The notes under the pieces were generated by a model. That model saw only the letters and a program-made list of their open reading frames with translations, had not been told where the DNA came from and made no database searches. A program made the translations under genes and the position numbers. From the NCBI GenBank assembly GCA_025966365.1, contig JAICWV010000020.1, positions 1 through 33,895 of the forward strand: a DNA stretch of 33,895 bases, in the 5' to 3' direction. Origin of the DNA: Chloroflexota bacterium (GTDB lineage: Bacteria > Chloroflexota > UBA5177). This document shows positions 7,279 through 15,274 of this stretch, in pieces (within the stretch, counting starts at the first letter, position 1; every line of letters begins with the position of its first letter).

Positions 7279-8342
7279 CGACCTCGGCGCAGCCCCGCGT
7301 ACGCATTTCGGTCCCGCATCACGCTTTCGCGGGCGACGTTCCGGTTGTCGCGGTGATGCGCGGCACCATGGTCGGCTCGCTGCACCGGGGTACCGCGGCC
7401 GTTGCCGACCCGGACGGCACGGTCCAGCTGGCACTGGGCGATCCATCGCAACCCGCCTTTCTGCGCTCGTCGGCCAAACCATTTCAGCTCCTTCCGGCGC
7501 TGGTGACCGGGGCCGTCGACCGGTTTGGAATCACAAACCGTGAGCTGGCAGTGCTGGCCGCCTCCCATAGCGCCGAGCCTCGCCACCAGGAAGCGGTGCT
7601 CTCCGCGCTGGAGAAGGCGGGCCTGACGGAGGAGGCGCTCCGCTGCGGCACCCACCCGCCGCTTCACGAAGCCACGGCGAAGCGGCAGGTCCAGGAAGGC
7701 AGAGCCCCATCTCCGGTGTGCAACAACTGCAGCGGCGCGCACGCCGGCATGCTGCTGGCCTGCAAGGCGGAGGGCTGGCCGCTGGAGAGCTACGGGCAGC
7801 CCGATCACCCGCTACAGCGTTTGACGCGCAAGCTCCTCGCGCAGTTCGCGGGAATGCGGGAGGATGATATCCGGTTTGCCGTGGACAACTGCGCGGTTCC
7901 CACCTTCCTTCTGCCTATCGAGAGCACCGCCACGGCCTTTGCCCGATTCGTCACCGGCCGCGGCGTCCCGGCAGATCTCGCCCGGGCGGCCGCGCGCATC
8001 TCCACCGCCATGCGCGAGAACCCCGGCATGGTCGGCGGTGAGGCACGGTTCGACACCGATCTGATGACCGCAGCCGGAGGGAGCATCCTGGCCAAGGGCG
8101 GCGCCGAAGGGTTTCAGGGTATCGGCCTGCCCGAACGCGGGCTGGGGATGGCCCTCAAGATCTCGGACGGCAACGCGCGGGCAGGTGCGCCGGTCACCCT
8201 GGAAATTCTGCGCCGCCTGGACCTGCTGGACGCGGAGACGCTGTCCCGGCTGCAGAGCTATGCGAACCCGGAGGTCCGCAACCATCAGGGTGAGCTGGTC
8301 GGCCGGCTCACCACCGTCTTCGAGATCGAGGGGCGGGCGTGA
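7275..8342 (+). CDS. Asparaginase, type II (Rhizobium etli family)
   Basis: Predicted to hydrolyse L-asparagine to aspartate and ammonia. It belongs to the Asparaginase_II family (R. etli ReAII/ReAV), unrelated to the E. coli enzymes. 355 residues. Conserved: LRSSAKPFQ (Ser65 and Lys68, equivalent to ReAV Ser48/Lys51), ASHSAEPRHQEAV (Ser97, equivalent to Ser80), CNNCSG (Cys152, equivalent to Cys135), DNCAVPTF (Cys206, equivalent to Cys189) and ILAKGGAEG. The residue matching the zinc ligand Lys138 is Ala155 (CSGAHAG where CSGKHAG is usual), a notable change. The start overlaps the previous stop (ATGA) and the end overlaps ddl (GTGA), so coupling is likely, perhaps with a promoter of its own. 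Confidence 0.9.
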   Translation: MTTSAQPRVRISVPHHAFAGDVPVVAVMRGTMVGSLHRGTAAVADPDGTVQLALGDPSQPAFLRSSAKPFQLLPALVTGAVDRFGITNRELAVLAASHSAEPRHQEAVLSALEKAGLTEEALRCGTHPPLHEATAKRQVQEGRAPSPVCNNCSGAHAGMLLACKAEGWPLESYGQPDHPLQRLTRKLLAQFAGMREDDIRFAVDNCAVPTFLLPIESTATAFARFVTGRGVPADLARAAARISTAMRENPGMVGGEARFDTDLMTAAGGSILAKGGAEGFQGIGLPERGLGMALKISDGNARAGAPVTLEILRRLDLLDAETLSRLQSYANPEVRNHQGELVGRLTTVFEIEGRA

Positions 8343-9436
8343 CGCGCAAGCTGCGCGTGGGTCTCGTCTTCGGCGGGAGGTCGGGAGAGCACGAGGTGTC
8401 TCTGGCGTCGGCCTCCTCGGTGATGAAAGCCCTCGATACCAGCCGCTATGACGCCGTGCCCATCGGCATTACCAGAGGCGGCCAGTGGCTGATCGCCGAT
8501 TCGCCTGAGCGTCTGCTCGAGGCGGGAGAGGTCACGCTGGAGTTGCCCGATACCACCGAGGCCATGCTGGATGTGACCCACCACGGCATTGTCCCGGTTA
8601 ACAGCCGGGGCGGCATCGACCGACACGAGACCGCGGTTGACGTCGTGTTTCCCCTTCTCCACGGTCCCTTCGGGGAGGACGGAACCATTCAAGGCATGCT
8701 GGAGCTTGCCGATATCCCCTATGTCGGGGCCGGCGTCTTCGCGTCGTCAGCGGCCATGGACAAGGGCCACATGAAGCGTCTCTTTCGGGAGGCGGGAATC
8801 CCCAGCGGCCACTGGATGGTGGTCAAGCCGCTGGCCTGGGAGCGCGAGCGCAAGGCCGTGCTTTACGGTGCCATGTCGCAGCTGGCCTTTCCCATGTTCG
8901 TCAAGCCGTGCAATCTGGGGTCGAGCGTGGGCATCTCGCGGGTAACCGACCGGGAGGAGCTGGAAGCAGCCATCGAGCGCGCCCGCCTCTACGACCGCCG
9001 CGTCATTGTCGAAGAGGGCGTGGACGGCCGCGAGATCGAGTGCAGCGTGCTCGGCAACGACGAGCCGCTGGTCTCCGTTCCCGGTGAAGTCATCTCCCAC
9101 CATGACTTCTACGATTACGAGTCCAAATACACCGAGGGTCTGGCCGACCTGATCATCCCGGCTTCTCTCGCCGCCGACGAGTACCGCGAGGTTCGCAAGC
9201 TTGCGCTGCGGGCCTTTGAGGCCGTTGATGCGTCGGGCCTGGCGCGGGTTGACTTCTTCCGGCGCCACAGCGACGGCGCGTGGCTGGTGAACGAGATCAA
9301 CACCATGCCCGGCTTCACCTCCACCAGCATGTATCCCAAGCTGTGGGAAGCCAGCGGGGTGTCGTATAGTGAGCTAATCGATCGCCTCATCCAGCTGGCG
9401 CTGGAGCGGCATCGGTCCAGGCCCCAACCCAGCTAG
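8339..9436 (+). CDS. ddl: D-alanine--D-alanine ligase
   Basis: Makes the D-Ala-D-Ala dipeptide for peptidoglycan in the cytosol. 365 residues with the expected order: N-terminal LVFGGRSGEHEVSLASA, central PLLHGPFGEDGTIQGMLELADIPYVG, then the ATP-grasp part with KPCNLGSSVGISRV, EEGVDGREIECSVLG and the metal/active-site segment VNEINTMPGFTSTSMYPKLW. The start is GTG 8339, overlapping the asparaginase stop as GTGA. Final residues are charged and variable. No vancomycin-type (D-Lac) feature stands out, but I cannot exclude it by eye. Other wall genes (murE, femX-like) lie about 20 kb away in this window, not in the same operon. Confidence 0.96.
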   Translation: MTRKLRVGLVFGGRSGEHEVSLASASSVMKALDTSRYDAVPIGITRGGQWLIADSPERLLEAGEVTLELPDTTEAMLDVTHHGIVPVNSRGGIDRHETAVDVVFPLLHGPFGEDGTIQGMLELADIPYVGAGVFASSAAMDKGHMKRLFREAGIPSGHWMVVKPLAWERERKAVLYGAMSQLAFPMFVKPCNLGSSVGISRVTDREELEAAIERARLYDRRVIVEEGVDGREIECSVLGNDEPLVSVPGEVISHHDFYDYESKYTEGLADLIIPASLAADEYREVRKLALRAFEAVDASGLARVDFFRRHSDGAWLVNEINTMPGFTSTSMYPKLWEASGVSYSELIDRLIQLALERHRSRPQPS

Positions 9437-9480
9437 GCCCAACCCACCTCTCGTACAAATCAATCGGCGTTGAGGGAGAG

Positions 9481-10443
9481 ATGAAGCGAACGCTCGCGTT
9501 GGTCGTGGTTGCGGCCGTGATGGGCGCCCTGTTTGTGAGCGGGCAGACCCAAGCCGAAGGCATTTTCCCCGGCTCGATTTCGGGCACGGGCCCCGTCGCC
9601 ACTGTTGGGTGCGTGTCGGTGCCCAAGCGGACACCATGTCCCACCGCGGGCCCTGCGACCATTACACCGCTCTTGCCGGTCAAGAGCATGTCGGTGTCAC
9701 CCGCCAGCTCGGGACCCCTGGGCGTGAACTCGTACACCGTCAATATCGTCTCTCAGATCGGCTGCTTTAGCCTGACCGAGCCGGTCCTTGTTACTGCACT
9801 GGGCAACAGTGGAGAGGCGGTGTTCCGGCAGGTGGATCCGCCGGTGGTCGGCGGAAATCCCTTTGTTGTCAACGTGGTTCCCTCGGGGTCGGGCACGGCC
9901 ACTCTGTCTCTCGAAGTCTGGACGGCGAAGGTCGGTCCCGGCGGTCTGGTCGTGAAGGCCATCTGGCCGGAAGAAAACGTGGAGCAGGTTCAGAGAATCA
10001 TCGAGCAAACGTCGCAGCCGGCCCCAACCGGCGCTCCGGCCACGGCCACTGCTGTGACGCCCACGCCGACGGACACGCCGGGAACAGGCGCCACCCCGGC
10101 CGCAACCAGCACACCCGCTCCCACGGTCACATCCACGCCGGCCCCGCTCACGGTTGCAACCTGCTACTCGCCCGGGACCTCGGCGATCGACATCCGGTCT
10201 CTACCCGGGGCGAGCTGCACGCTCTCACTGACCCTGAATCAGGGGCTCCTTCCGGCCACTACCTATAACCAGGGCCCGTTTATCATTCCGTCGACCGGCG
10301 TCGGCGAGGTTCCCTTTACTCCAGCACCCACCTCCAGCCAGGGTACGGCGGTTACCACCTGCTCCTTCGGCGGCCAGACGGAAGCAGACACGCTCGCTTT
10401 CACGCTGCCTCTACCGCCGACTCCGATACCAACAAGTCCCTGA
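9481..10443 (+). CDS. Secreted protein with Thr/Pro-rich linker, function unknown
   Basis: Not recognised. It starts with a Sec signal peptide (MKRTLALVVVAAVMGALFVSG, likely cleavage after QTQA), has no further membrane segment, and should be released or held at the surface. Residues of about 30-170 look beta-rich (VGCVSVP, SYTVNIVSQIGCFSLTEPVLV, TATLSLEVWTAKVG). A Pro/Thr/Ala linker spans roughly 180-220, followed by a second compact part with several cysteines (ATCYSPGTSAIDIRSLPGASCTLSLT, TTCSFGGQ) and a TPIPTSP tail. The start ATG has a good Shine-Dalgarno (GAGGGAGAG directly upstream). It closes the plus-strand run that began at hutI and is followed by the repeat region. Confidence 0.8.
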   Translation: MKRTLALVVVAAVMGALFVSGQTQAEGIFPGSISGTGPVATVGCVSVPKRTPCPTAGPATITPLLPVKSMSVSPASSGPLGVNSYTVNIVSQIGCFSLTEPVLVTALGNSGEAVFRQVDPPVVGGNPFVVNVVPSGSGTATLSLEVWTAKVGPGGLVVKAIWPEENVEQVQRIIEQTSQPAPTGAPATATAVTPTPTDTPGTGATPAATSTPAPTVTSTPAPLTVATCYSPGTSAIDIRSLPGASCTLSLTLNQGLLPATTYNQGPFIIPSTGVGEVPFTPAPTSSQGTAVTTCSFGGQTEADTLAFTLPLPPTPIPTSP

Positions 10444-10517
10444 TGTCCTGGGGCGCTTAGCAGCCGGGCGCAGATCGGCGGGTGCAACCCAAGATGTCGC
10501 AGCGGGGAGGTTGGAAG

Positions 10518-10571
10518 TGTCGGGGCGATGTGCAATCCGCTGAGATGTAGGGGCGATTTTGCAATCGCCCG
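10518..10571 (+). repeat. Left arm of intergenic inverted repeat
   Basis: 54 bases, beginning TGTCGGGGCGAT and containing TGAGATGTAGGGGCGAT and GCAATCGCCCG. About 47 of 54 positions match the reverse complement of the right arm, with one gap. The arm is itself two related units (GTCGGGGCGAT and GTAGGGGCGAT). Directly inside it lies a 7-base-pair hairpin (GCCGCTC, CACA loop, GAGCGGC; 10571-10588). Confidence 0.8.
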
Positions 10572-10746
10572 CCGCTCCACAGAGCGGCTTTGGTGCATGC
10601 ATCTCCAGAGCATGCCTTCGCGTCACAGGTGTGGTCGGGGCCGATCCCCCGGTTCCACCTGCTGCGGCAGGGACCCGGAAAGACTCGCCTGTTCCCGAGA
10701 CCCATATCCCTGGGTGGCGGGCACCGGAAGCTGTGCTGAGGCACAG

Positions 10747-10799
10747 CGGGCGATTGCACATCGCCCCTACATCTCAACCGAGTACAAATCGCCCCGACA
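10747..10799 (-). repeat. Right arm of intergenic inverted repeat
   Basis: 53 bases, the reverse-complement partner of 10518-10571. Directly inside it is another 7-base-pair hairpin (GCTGTGC, TGAG loop, GCACAGC; 10730-10747), so both arms are capped in the same way. Confidence 0.8.
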
Positions 10800-10809
10800 T
10801 CTCAGGCTC

Positions 10810-10830
10810 GCGATTGCAAATCGCCCCTAC
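10810..10830 (-). repeat. Extra single repeat unit
   Basis: GCGATTGCAAATCGCCCCTAC, the same unit as in the arms, in the orientation of the right arm. GCGATT and AATCGC are themselves inverted around GCA, so each unit can form a small stem. Confidence 0.65.
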
Positions 10831-10931
10831 TGCAAAAACGTGGGGCACACCCCAGATCGGCGGCAGGACTAGCGAATATCCGCAATTTGTGTGATACTCG
10901 CAGTACTTTGGCGTGCTAGGTCGGGTAGGGG

Positions 10932-11342
10932 ATGACGCGTGTAGTTATTGTGGATGACGATCCGGACTTCACGCATCTGGTCAGCGAATTGCTTCGCGAC
11001 CAGGGCTATGAAGTAGCCGCATGCGACGACGATCAGCAAGCGCTGCAGTGTGTGATTGGCGCGGACGCGGACCTCATCATACTGGACCTGAGGATGAGCT
11101 CACGGGAGAGTGGCTGGCGCATCCTCGACGACCTGACGCGTGACCCCAGAACGAGAGCCGTTCCCGTTATCATTAGCTCCGCGGCTCTCGACGATCTCAG
11201 CAGTCGGGCTGATGAGCTGCGCGATCGGGGCATCGAGACGCTGCCCAAGCCGTTTGACATCGACGATCTTCTGACCATGATCGAGCGCATGACGCGGTCC
11301 GAGGACAACCACCGCAACTCGGACCACGCCTCCAAGATGTAG
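10932..11342 (+). CDS. Single-domain response regulator (CheY-like)
   Basis: A stand-alone receiver domain of 136 residues with no output domain; it should pass a phosphoryl signal by protein contact. Key residues are present: acidic pocket Asp8-Asp10 (VIVDDDPD), phospho-acceptor Asp52 (LIILDLRM), Ser82/Ser83 (VIISSA) and Lys106 (LPKPF). No histidine kinase lies in the window, so its partner is elsewhere. ATG 10932 follows TAGGGG closely; an extended -10 (10890-10898) lies about 35 bases upstream. The next gene on the other strand ends one base after its stop. Confidence 0.92.
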   Translation: MTRVVIVDDDPDFTHLVSELLRDQGYEVAACDDDQQALQCVIGADADLIILDLRMSSRESGWRILDDLTRDPRTRAVPVIISSAALDDLSSRADELRDRGIETLPKPFDIDDLLTMIERMTRSEDNHRNSDHASKM

Positions 11343-11672
11343 TCAGAGTGTCTCTATGGCAGATACGACACCGCTTCCGGCCCGGGCGGCATCGGTGAGG
11401 CGGCGGCGAATGGAGGCCACGTCAGTATCATCGCGGTGGGTCTCGACCCACGTCATGGCTTCGCGCATCCCGCGCAGCGCATCGCTGGCCCGCTCCAGGG
11501 GGACGGTATTGCCCACGCGGTTCACTGCGTCCGCCACGCTGCGATTCAGATGCCGCATGAGGAGCCGCAGGATGGTCTCGATCTCCCGGAGTCGGTGGGC
11601 GTCCATGCCTTCCACCTGCAACTCGGCAAGCATGCGATCGACCGTCGCCCTCATCTCAGCCAGCGATGGCAC
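11343..11672 (-). CDS. Small helical protein, function unknown
   Basis: Not recognised. About 109 residues, predicted almost wholly alpha-helical and charged (SLAEMRATVDRMLAELQVEGMDAHRLREIETILRLLMRHLNRSVADAV), without signal peptide or membrane segment. I place the start at GTG 11672 because GGGGAGG ends eight bases before it; the longer frame to ATG 11738 has no Shine-Dalgarno. The overlapping plus-strand frame is Ser/Arg-rich and looks like a shadow. It ends one base beyond the response regulator stop, convergent with it. A protein partner of that regulator is conceivable, but nothing shows it. Confidence 0.6.
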   Translation of the reverse strand: MPSLAEMRATVDRMLAELQVEGMDAHRLREIETILRLLMRHLNRSVADAVNRVGNTVPLERASDALRGMREAMTWVETHRDDTDVASIRRRLTDAARAGSGVVSAIETL

Positions 11673-11878
11673 CCGTTGCGCCTCCCCTCTTCCCGCAGCG
11701 AGATCCCACGGGATGTGCCGCCAGCCGAAACGGAGCATGGATCGTGCCGTGCCGCAACGGTGAGGCGAAATGCAACCGAATGTCTCCCGATTTCAGCCGA
11801 ATTCGTCGCGCGCGTGCCCGTTGGTGCGCTACTCTAGGCGAGATCAAGTAGCCATAGCTCAAGAAGAAGGTGATTTCG

Positions 11879-13312
11879 ATGGGTCTGTTGTCCAGGATGA
11901 TGGAGTACGCGAACTCGATGGACATCGAGGCCGAGAAGAATTCGGGTGCCGAGGTGTCCACGCTGGAGCCGGATGGCTCGGACGGTGCTGAGGAGCGGGC
12001 GTGGCTGGCGCCGGTGGAGGCTGCTGGTCCTGCGCAGGTTCCCTTCCTACCCATGCGGCGGGTCCGGGAGCGCGTCCAGGCGGAGCTCCTGAAGGGAACC
12101 GGCGGCATTCCGAATCCCGACGACGTTGATGCCACGCGCGAACAAATCTCCTCCCTTCTGCACGAGGCTCTCATCGAGGAGAACGTCCAGGCTGCGGCAG
12201 TGGACGTCGCCCGTCTGACCGATGCCATCGCCAACGAGATTCTGGGATACGGACCCATTCAGCCGCTTCTGGACGATGACACCGTAACTGAAGTGATGGT
12301 CAACGGTCACGAGCACGTCTTTGTCGAGCGTTTCGGCAAATTGGAGCGAGCCCCGGTTGCCTTCGATGACAACCACCATGTGATGCGTATCATCGACAAG
12401 ATTGTGTCGCCGCTGGGGCGCCGCGTAGATGAGGCGTCGCCGATGGTCGATGCCCGCCTTCCCGACGGCTCCCGCGTGAACGCGGTAATTCCTCCGGTCT
12501 CGATCTTTGGGCCCAGCATGACCATTCGCCGCTTTCCGGCTCAGCCCTTCACCATGGACGACATGATCAAGACCGGGACCGTGAACGGTGAGATGGCCGA
12601 ATTTCTGATTGGCGCCATACGGTCCAAACTGAACATCATCATCTCCGGCGGTACCGGCACCGGCAAGACCACGCTCTTGAATGTGCTGTCCTCGTTCATC
12701 GGCCCTGACGAGCGAATCGTGACCATCGAGGACGCGGCCGAACTTCGCCTGCAGCAGCCGGACATCGTGTCGCTGGAGGCCCGACCGGCCAACATGGATG
12801 GACGCGGAGAGATCACCATCCGTGAGCTGCTCCGGAATGCGCTGCGTATGCGTCCCGATCGGATCATCGTCGGAGAGGCCCGCTCCGGAGAGGCGCTGGA
12901 CATGCTCCAGGCCATGAACACCGGCCACGACGGCTCCATTACCACGGTACACGCCAACAACCCCCGTGAGGCACTGAACCGCGTGGAAACCATGGTGCTC
13001 ATGGCGGGCATGGATCTTCCCGTCCGCGCCATCCGGTCGCAGGTGGCAGAGGGCATCCACCTGATCGTGCATGTGTCCAGGCTCATGGACGGTACCCGAA
13101 AAGTCGTCGCCATCACGGAAATTCAGGGCCTCGAAGGTGACACCATCACCCTTGAAGAAATCTTCCGCTTCGACCAGGTGAGCTTCGACGGCACGCGGGT
13201 CCACGGCCAGTTCGCAGTCACCGGCATTCGCCCCAAGTGCTACGACGCGTTCGAGCGTGCCGGTCAGTATCTCAACCCGCGCGTCTTCGGTCACGCCGGA
13301 ATCCTGTCCTAG
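11879..13312 (+). CDS. tadA: CpaF/TadA-type secretion ATPase
   Basis: Hexameric ATPase of the type II/IV secretion family that drives assembly of Tad/Flp pili. 477 residues: a variable acidic N-terminus of about 100 residues, an N-terminal domain ([23 protein letters not shown]), then the RecA-like core with Walker [10 protein letters not shown] (Lys263), the Asp box [10 protein letters not shown], Walker [16 protein letters not shown] and the His box [12 protein letters not shown]-type segment ([18 protein letters not shown]). ATG 11879 is chosen because AGAAGGTGAT lies just upstream. No tadB, tadC, prepilin, prepilin peptidase or RcpC/CpaB gene is adjacent, so it is an orphan here; downstream is a methionine gene. 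Confidence 0.93.
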   Translation: MGLLSRMMEYANSMDIEAEKNSGAEVSTLEPDGSDGAEERAWLAPVEAAGPAQVPFLPMRRVRERVQAELLKGTGGIPNPDDVDATREQISSLLHEALIEENVQAAAVDVARLTDAIANEILGYGPIQPLLDDDTVTEVMVNGHEHVFVERFGKLERAPVAFDDNHHVMRIIDKIVSPLGRRVDEASPMVDARLPDGSRVNAVIPPVSIFGPSMTIRRFPAQPFTMDDMIKTGTVNGEMAEFLIGAIRSKLNIIISGGTGTGKTTLLNVLSSFIGPDERIVTIEDAAELRLQQPDIVSLEARPANMDGRGEITIRELLRNALRMRPDRIIVGEARSGEALDMLQAMNTGHDGSITTVHANNPREALNRVETMVLMAGMDLPVRAIRSQVAEGIHLIVHVSRLMDGTRKVVAITEIQGLEGDTITLEEIFRFDQVSFDGTRVHGQFAVTGIRPKCYDAFERAGQYLNPRVFGHAGILS

Positions 13313-13361
13313 AACCTCCATCAAGGCGAGAGAGAACCAGTTCCTCGATCGGGGCCGCGGC

Positions 13362-13367
13362 TATACT
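13362..13367 (+). promoter_or_regulatory. Possible -10 element for the methyltransferase-MTHFR gene
   Basis: TATACT in the context GGCTATACTTG, 42 bases before ATG 13409, in the short gap after tadA. The best -35-like TTCCTC (13341-13346) is only 15 bases upstream, so confidence is limited. Confidence 0.35.
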
Positions 13368-13408
13368 TGCTTGGCTCGCGCCGTGGCCGGGTCTCGGAGT
13401 TTCTTGCA

Positions 13409-15274
13409 ATGGATCAATTCCGCCAGCGACTGGCACGCCATACCCCGCTCCTGGCCGATGGAGCCATGGGCACTCAGCTCTACGAGCGCCTGGGATACCG
13501 TCACACCTGTTTTGAGGAGCTGAACAACAGCGCGCCCGAGGTGGTCCGGGCGGTTCACCGCGACTATATCGCCGCCGGGGCCGAGATGATCGAGACCAAT
13601 ACTTTCGGCTGCAACCGGTACGTCCTTTCGCAGTACGGGCTGGACGGACAGGTAGAGTCGCTGGCGCGCCGGGGCGTCCGGCTGGCGCGCGAGGCCCAGG
13701 AGGCGATGGGCGCGAGTGTCTTCGTCGCCGGAGCCATCGGTCCGCTATCGAGCCGTGCCATCTCAGCCTCCCCGGGGGAGATTCAGGCGGCCTTCCAGGA
13801 AACGGTCGATGGACTTCTGGCGGGCGGCGTTGATTTGCTCATTCTGGAGACGTTCGGCTCACTCGACGAGATCCTGGCAGCCCTGGCGGTCTGCAAGGCA
13901 TCCAGCCACGTCCCGGTGATTGCAAGCATGACCTTCGCCGAGGACGGTCACACGTTGTCAGGCGAGACCGCGGCCGACGTGGCCCGGGCACTCGCTGCGG
14001 CGGGCGCGGACGTGGTGGGCGCGAACTGCGGGTTCGGTCCGCAGCCCACGCTCGACGTGCTGCGAGAGGTGGCGACCGAAGTGCAAACCCCACTGGCTGC
14101 TCTCCCCAATGCCGGGCTGCCCGCCCGCGTCGAAGGACGCCTGGTGTACACGGCGTCGCCCGAATACTTTGCTACCTACGCCGAGCGCCTGGCCGCCGCA
14201 GGAATCCAGATTATCGGTGGCTGCTGCGGCACGACCCCTGCGCATATCGCCGCCATGCACGCGGCACTCGGCCGGCTGGAGTCGGGAGCCACGCCCCGGG
14301 ACAACGCAGTCCGCATCGAGACGTCCTGGCGCCCTGCCGCTCCACCCCTCGCGCATGCCGAGGAGACTCAGGGAGAATTTGCGCGCGCGCTGGAGACGGG
14401 CCGCTTCCCGATCAACGTCGAAATGCGGCCGTCACGCGGCGCCAACCCTGCCAAAGTGCTGCGCTCCGCCGAAGAGCTCCGTGATGCCGGTATCCGCTGC
14501 GTGGACGTTACCGACAGCGCCATGGCGCGGGTGCGCATGAACCCGTTCGTCACCGCCCACTTTATTCAGTCGCATGTCGGGATCGAGGTGATCACCCACC
14601 TCACCACCCGCGACCGCAATCTGATGGCACTGCAGGCCGACTTGCTGGGGATGCACGCGCTCGGGCTGCGCTACGTCCTGGCCATTACCGGCGACCCGCC
14701 CATGACCAGCACCTGGGCCCCCGCCACCGGCGTGTACGACGTCGACTCCGTCGGCTTGATTCGTCTCATCAAGGGCCTGAATGCGGGAGAAGATGCGTCT
14801 GGCACCAGCATCGGCCAGCCCACGAACTTTCTGGTCGGCTGCACTCTCAATCCCATGGCCGATGACCTTGACGTTGAAATAGGGAGGTTTGAGCGAAAGC
14901 TGGAGATGGGCGCCGATTTTGCCGTCACTCAGGCCGCGTACGACCCCGAGCTGTTTGCCCGGGTGCTCGACCGTATCGGCCCACTCTCGGTCCCGCTTCT
15001 CCTGGAGCTCATGCCACTGCAGAGTTACAAGAACGCTGAGTTTATCCACAATGAGCTTGCGGGGGTGCATCTCCCGTCCCATGTGCTTGAGCGCATGAAG
15101 GCCGCGGGCGGAGACGCCACCGAGGTCGGACTGGAGATCGCGCGCGGTACCTTCCGCGCCCTGCGGGATCGTGTGAACGGCGTCTATATCGTGCCTGCCT
15201 TTGACCGCTTCGCTGCCGCCGCGCGGCTGGGAGCCGAGCTCCGGGCAGAGGTTGCGGAGGGCCAGCCATGCTGA
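13409..15274 (+). CDS. Homocysteine S-methyltransferase / methylenetetrahydrofolate reductase fusion
   Basis: Two enzymes in one 621-residue chain, the arrangement of Bacillus YitJ. Residues of about 5-295 form a homocysteine S-methyltransferase: LLADGAMGTQLYERLG at the start and zinc ligands Cys207 (GANCGFGP), Cys272 and Cys273 (GGCCGTTPAH). Residues of about 320-610 form the flavin-dependent MTHFR barrel: VEMRPSRGANPAKVL, DVTDSAMARVRMNP, VITHLTTRDRNLMALQADLLG, LAITGDPP and AQAAYDPELF-type segments. It would make methyl-THF and methylate homocysteine, although the methyl donor of the first domain is uncertain. ATG 13409 follows GGAG nine bases upstream. It overlaps the aminotransferase by seven bases. 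I see no SAM riboswitch in the 96-base gap upstream. Confidence 0.93.
   Translation: MDQFRQRLARHTPLLADGAMGTQLYERLGYRHTCFEELNNSAPEVVRAVHRDYIAAGAEMIETNTFGCNRYVLSQYGLDGQVESLARRGVRLAREAQEAMGASVFVAGAIGPLSSRAISASPGEIQAAFQETVDGLLAGGVDLLILETFGSLDEILAALAVCKASSHVPVIASMTFAEDGHTLSGETAADVARALAAAGADVVGANCGFGPQPTLDVLREVATEVQTPLAALPNAGLPARVEGRLVYTASPEYFATYAERLAAAGIQIIGGCCGTTPAHIAAMHAALGRLESGATPRDNAVRIETSWRPAAPPLAHAEETQGEFARALETGRFPINVEMRPSRGANPAKVLRSAEELRDAGIRCVDVTDSAMARVRMNPFVTAHFIQSHVGIEVITHLTTRDRNLMALQADLLGMHALGLRYVLAITGDPPMTSTWAPATGVYDVDSVGLIRLIKGLNAGEDASGTSIGQPTNFLVGCTLNPMADDLDVEIGRFERKLEMGADFAVTQAAYDPELFARVLDRIGPLSVPLLLELMPLQSYKNAEFIHNELAGVHLPSHVLERMKAAGGDATEVGLEIARGTFRALRDRVNGVYIVPAFDRFAAAARLGAELRAEVAEGQPC

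Larger units (their letters stand above)
10444..10931. other. Gene-free region built around an inverted repeat
   Basis: 488 bases without a believable gene; open frames on both strands are short, Arg/Pro/Ser-rich and mostly repeat sequence. It contains the two long repeat arms, one extra repeat unit, inner hairpins and, at its right end, a possible extended -10 (TGTGATACT, 10890-10898) for the response regulator gene. Confidence 0.7.

Noticed and set aside
10518-10830. CRISPR array
   Set aside because: Units are in both orientations, unevenly spaced and themselves palindromic; there are no regular spacers and no cas genes.
11356-11837. Plus-strand frames opposite the small gene at 11343-11672
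   Set aside because: Ser/Arg-rich shadow composition; the minus-strand frame has a good Shine-Dalgarno and a helical, charged pattern.
13313-13408. SAM or other methionine-type riboswitch before the methyltransferase-MTHFR gene
   Set aside because: The gap is only 96 bases, contains a -10-like element late in it, and shows no conserved riboswitch core.
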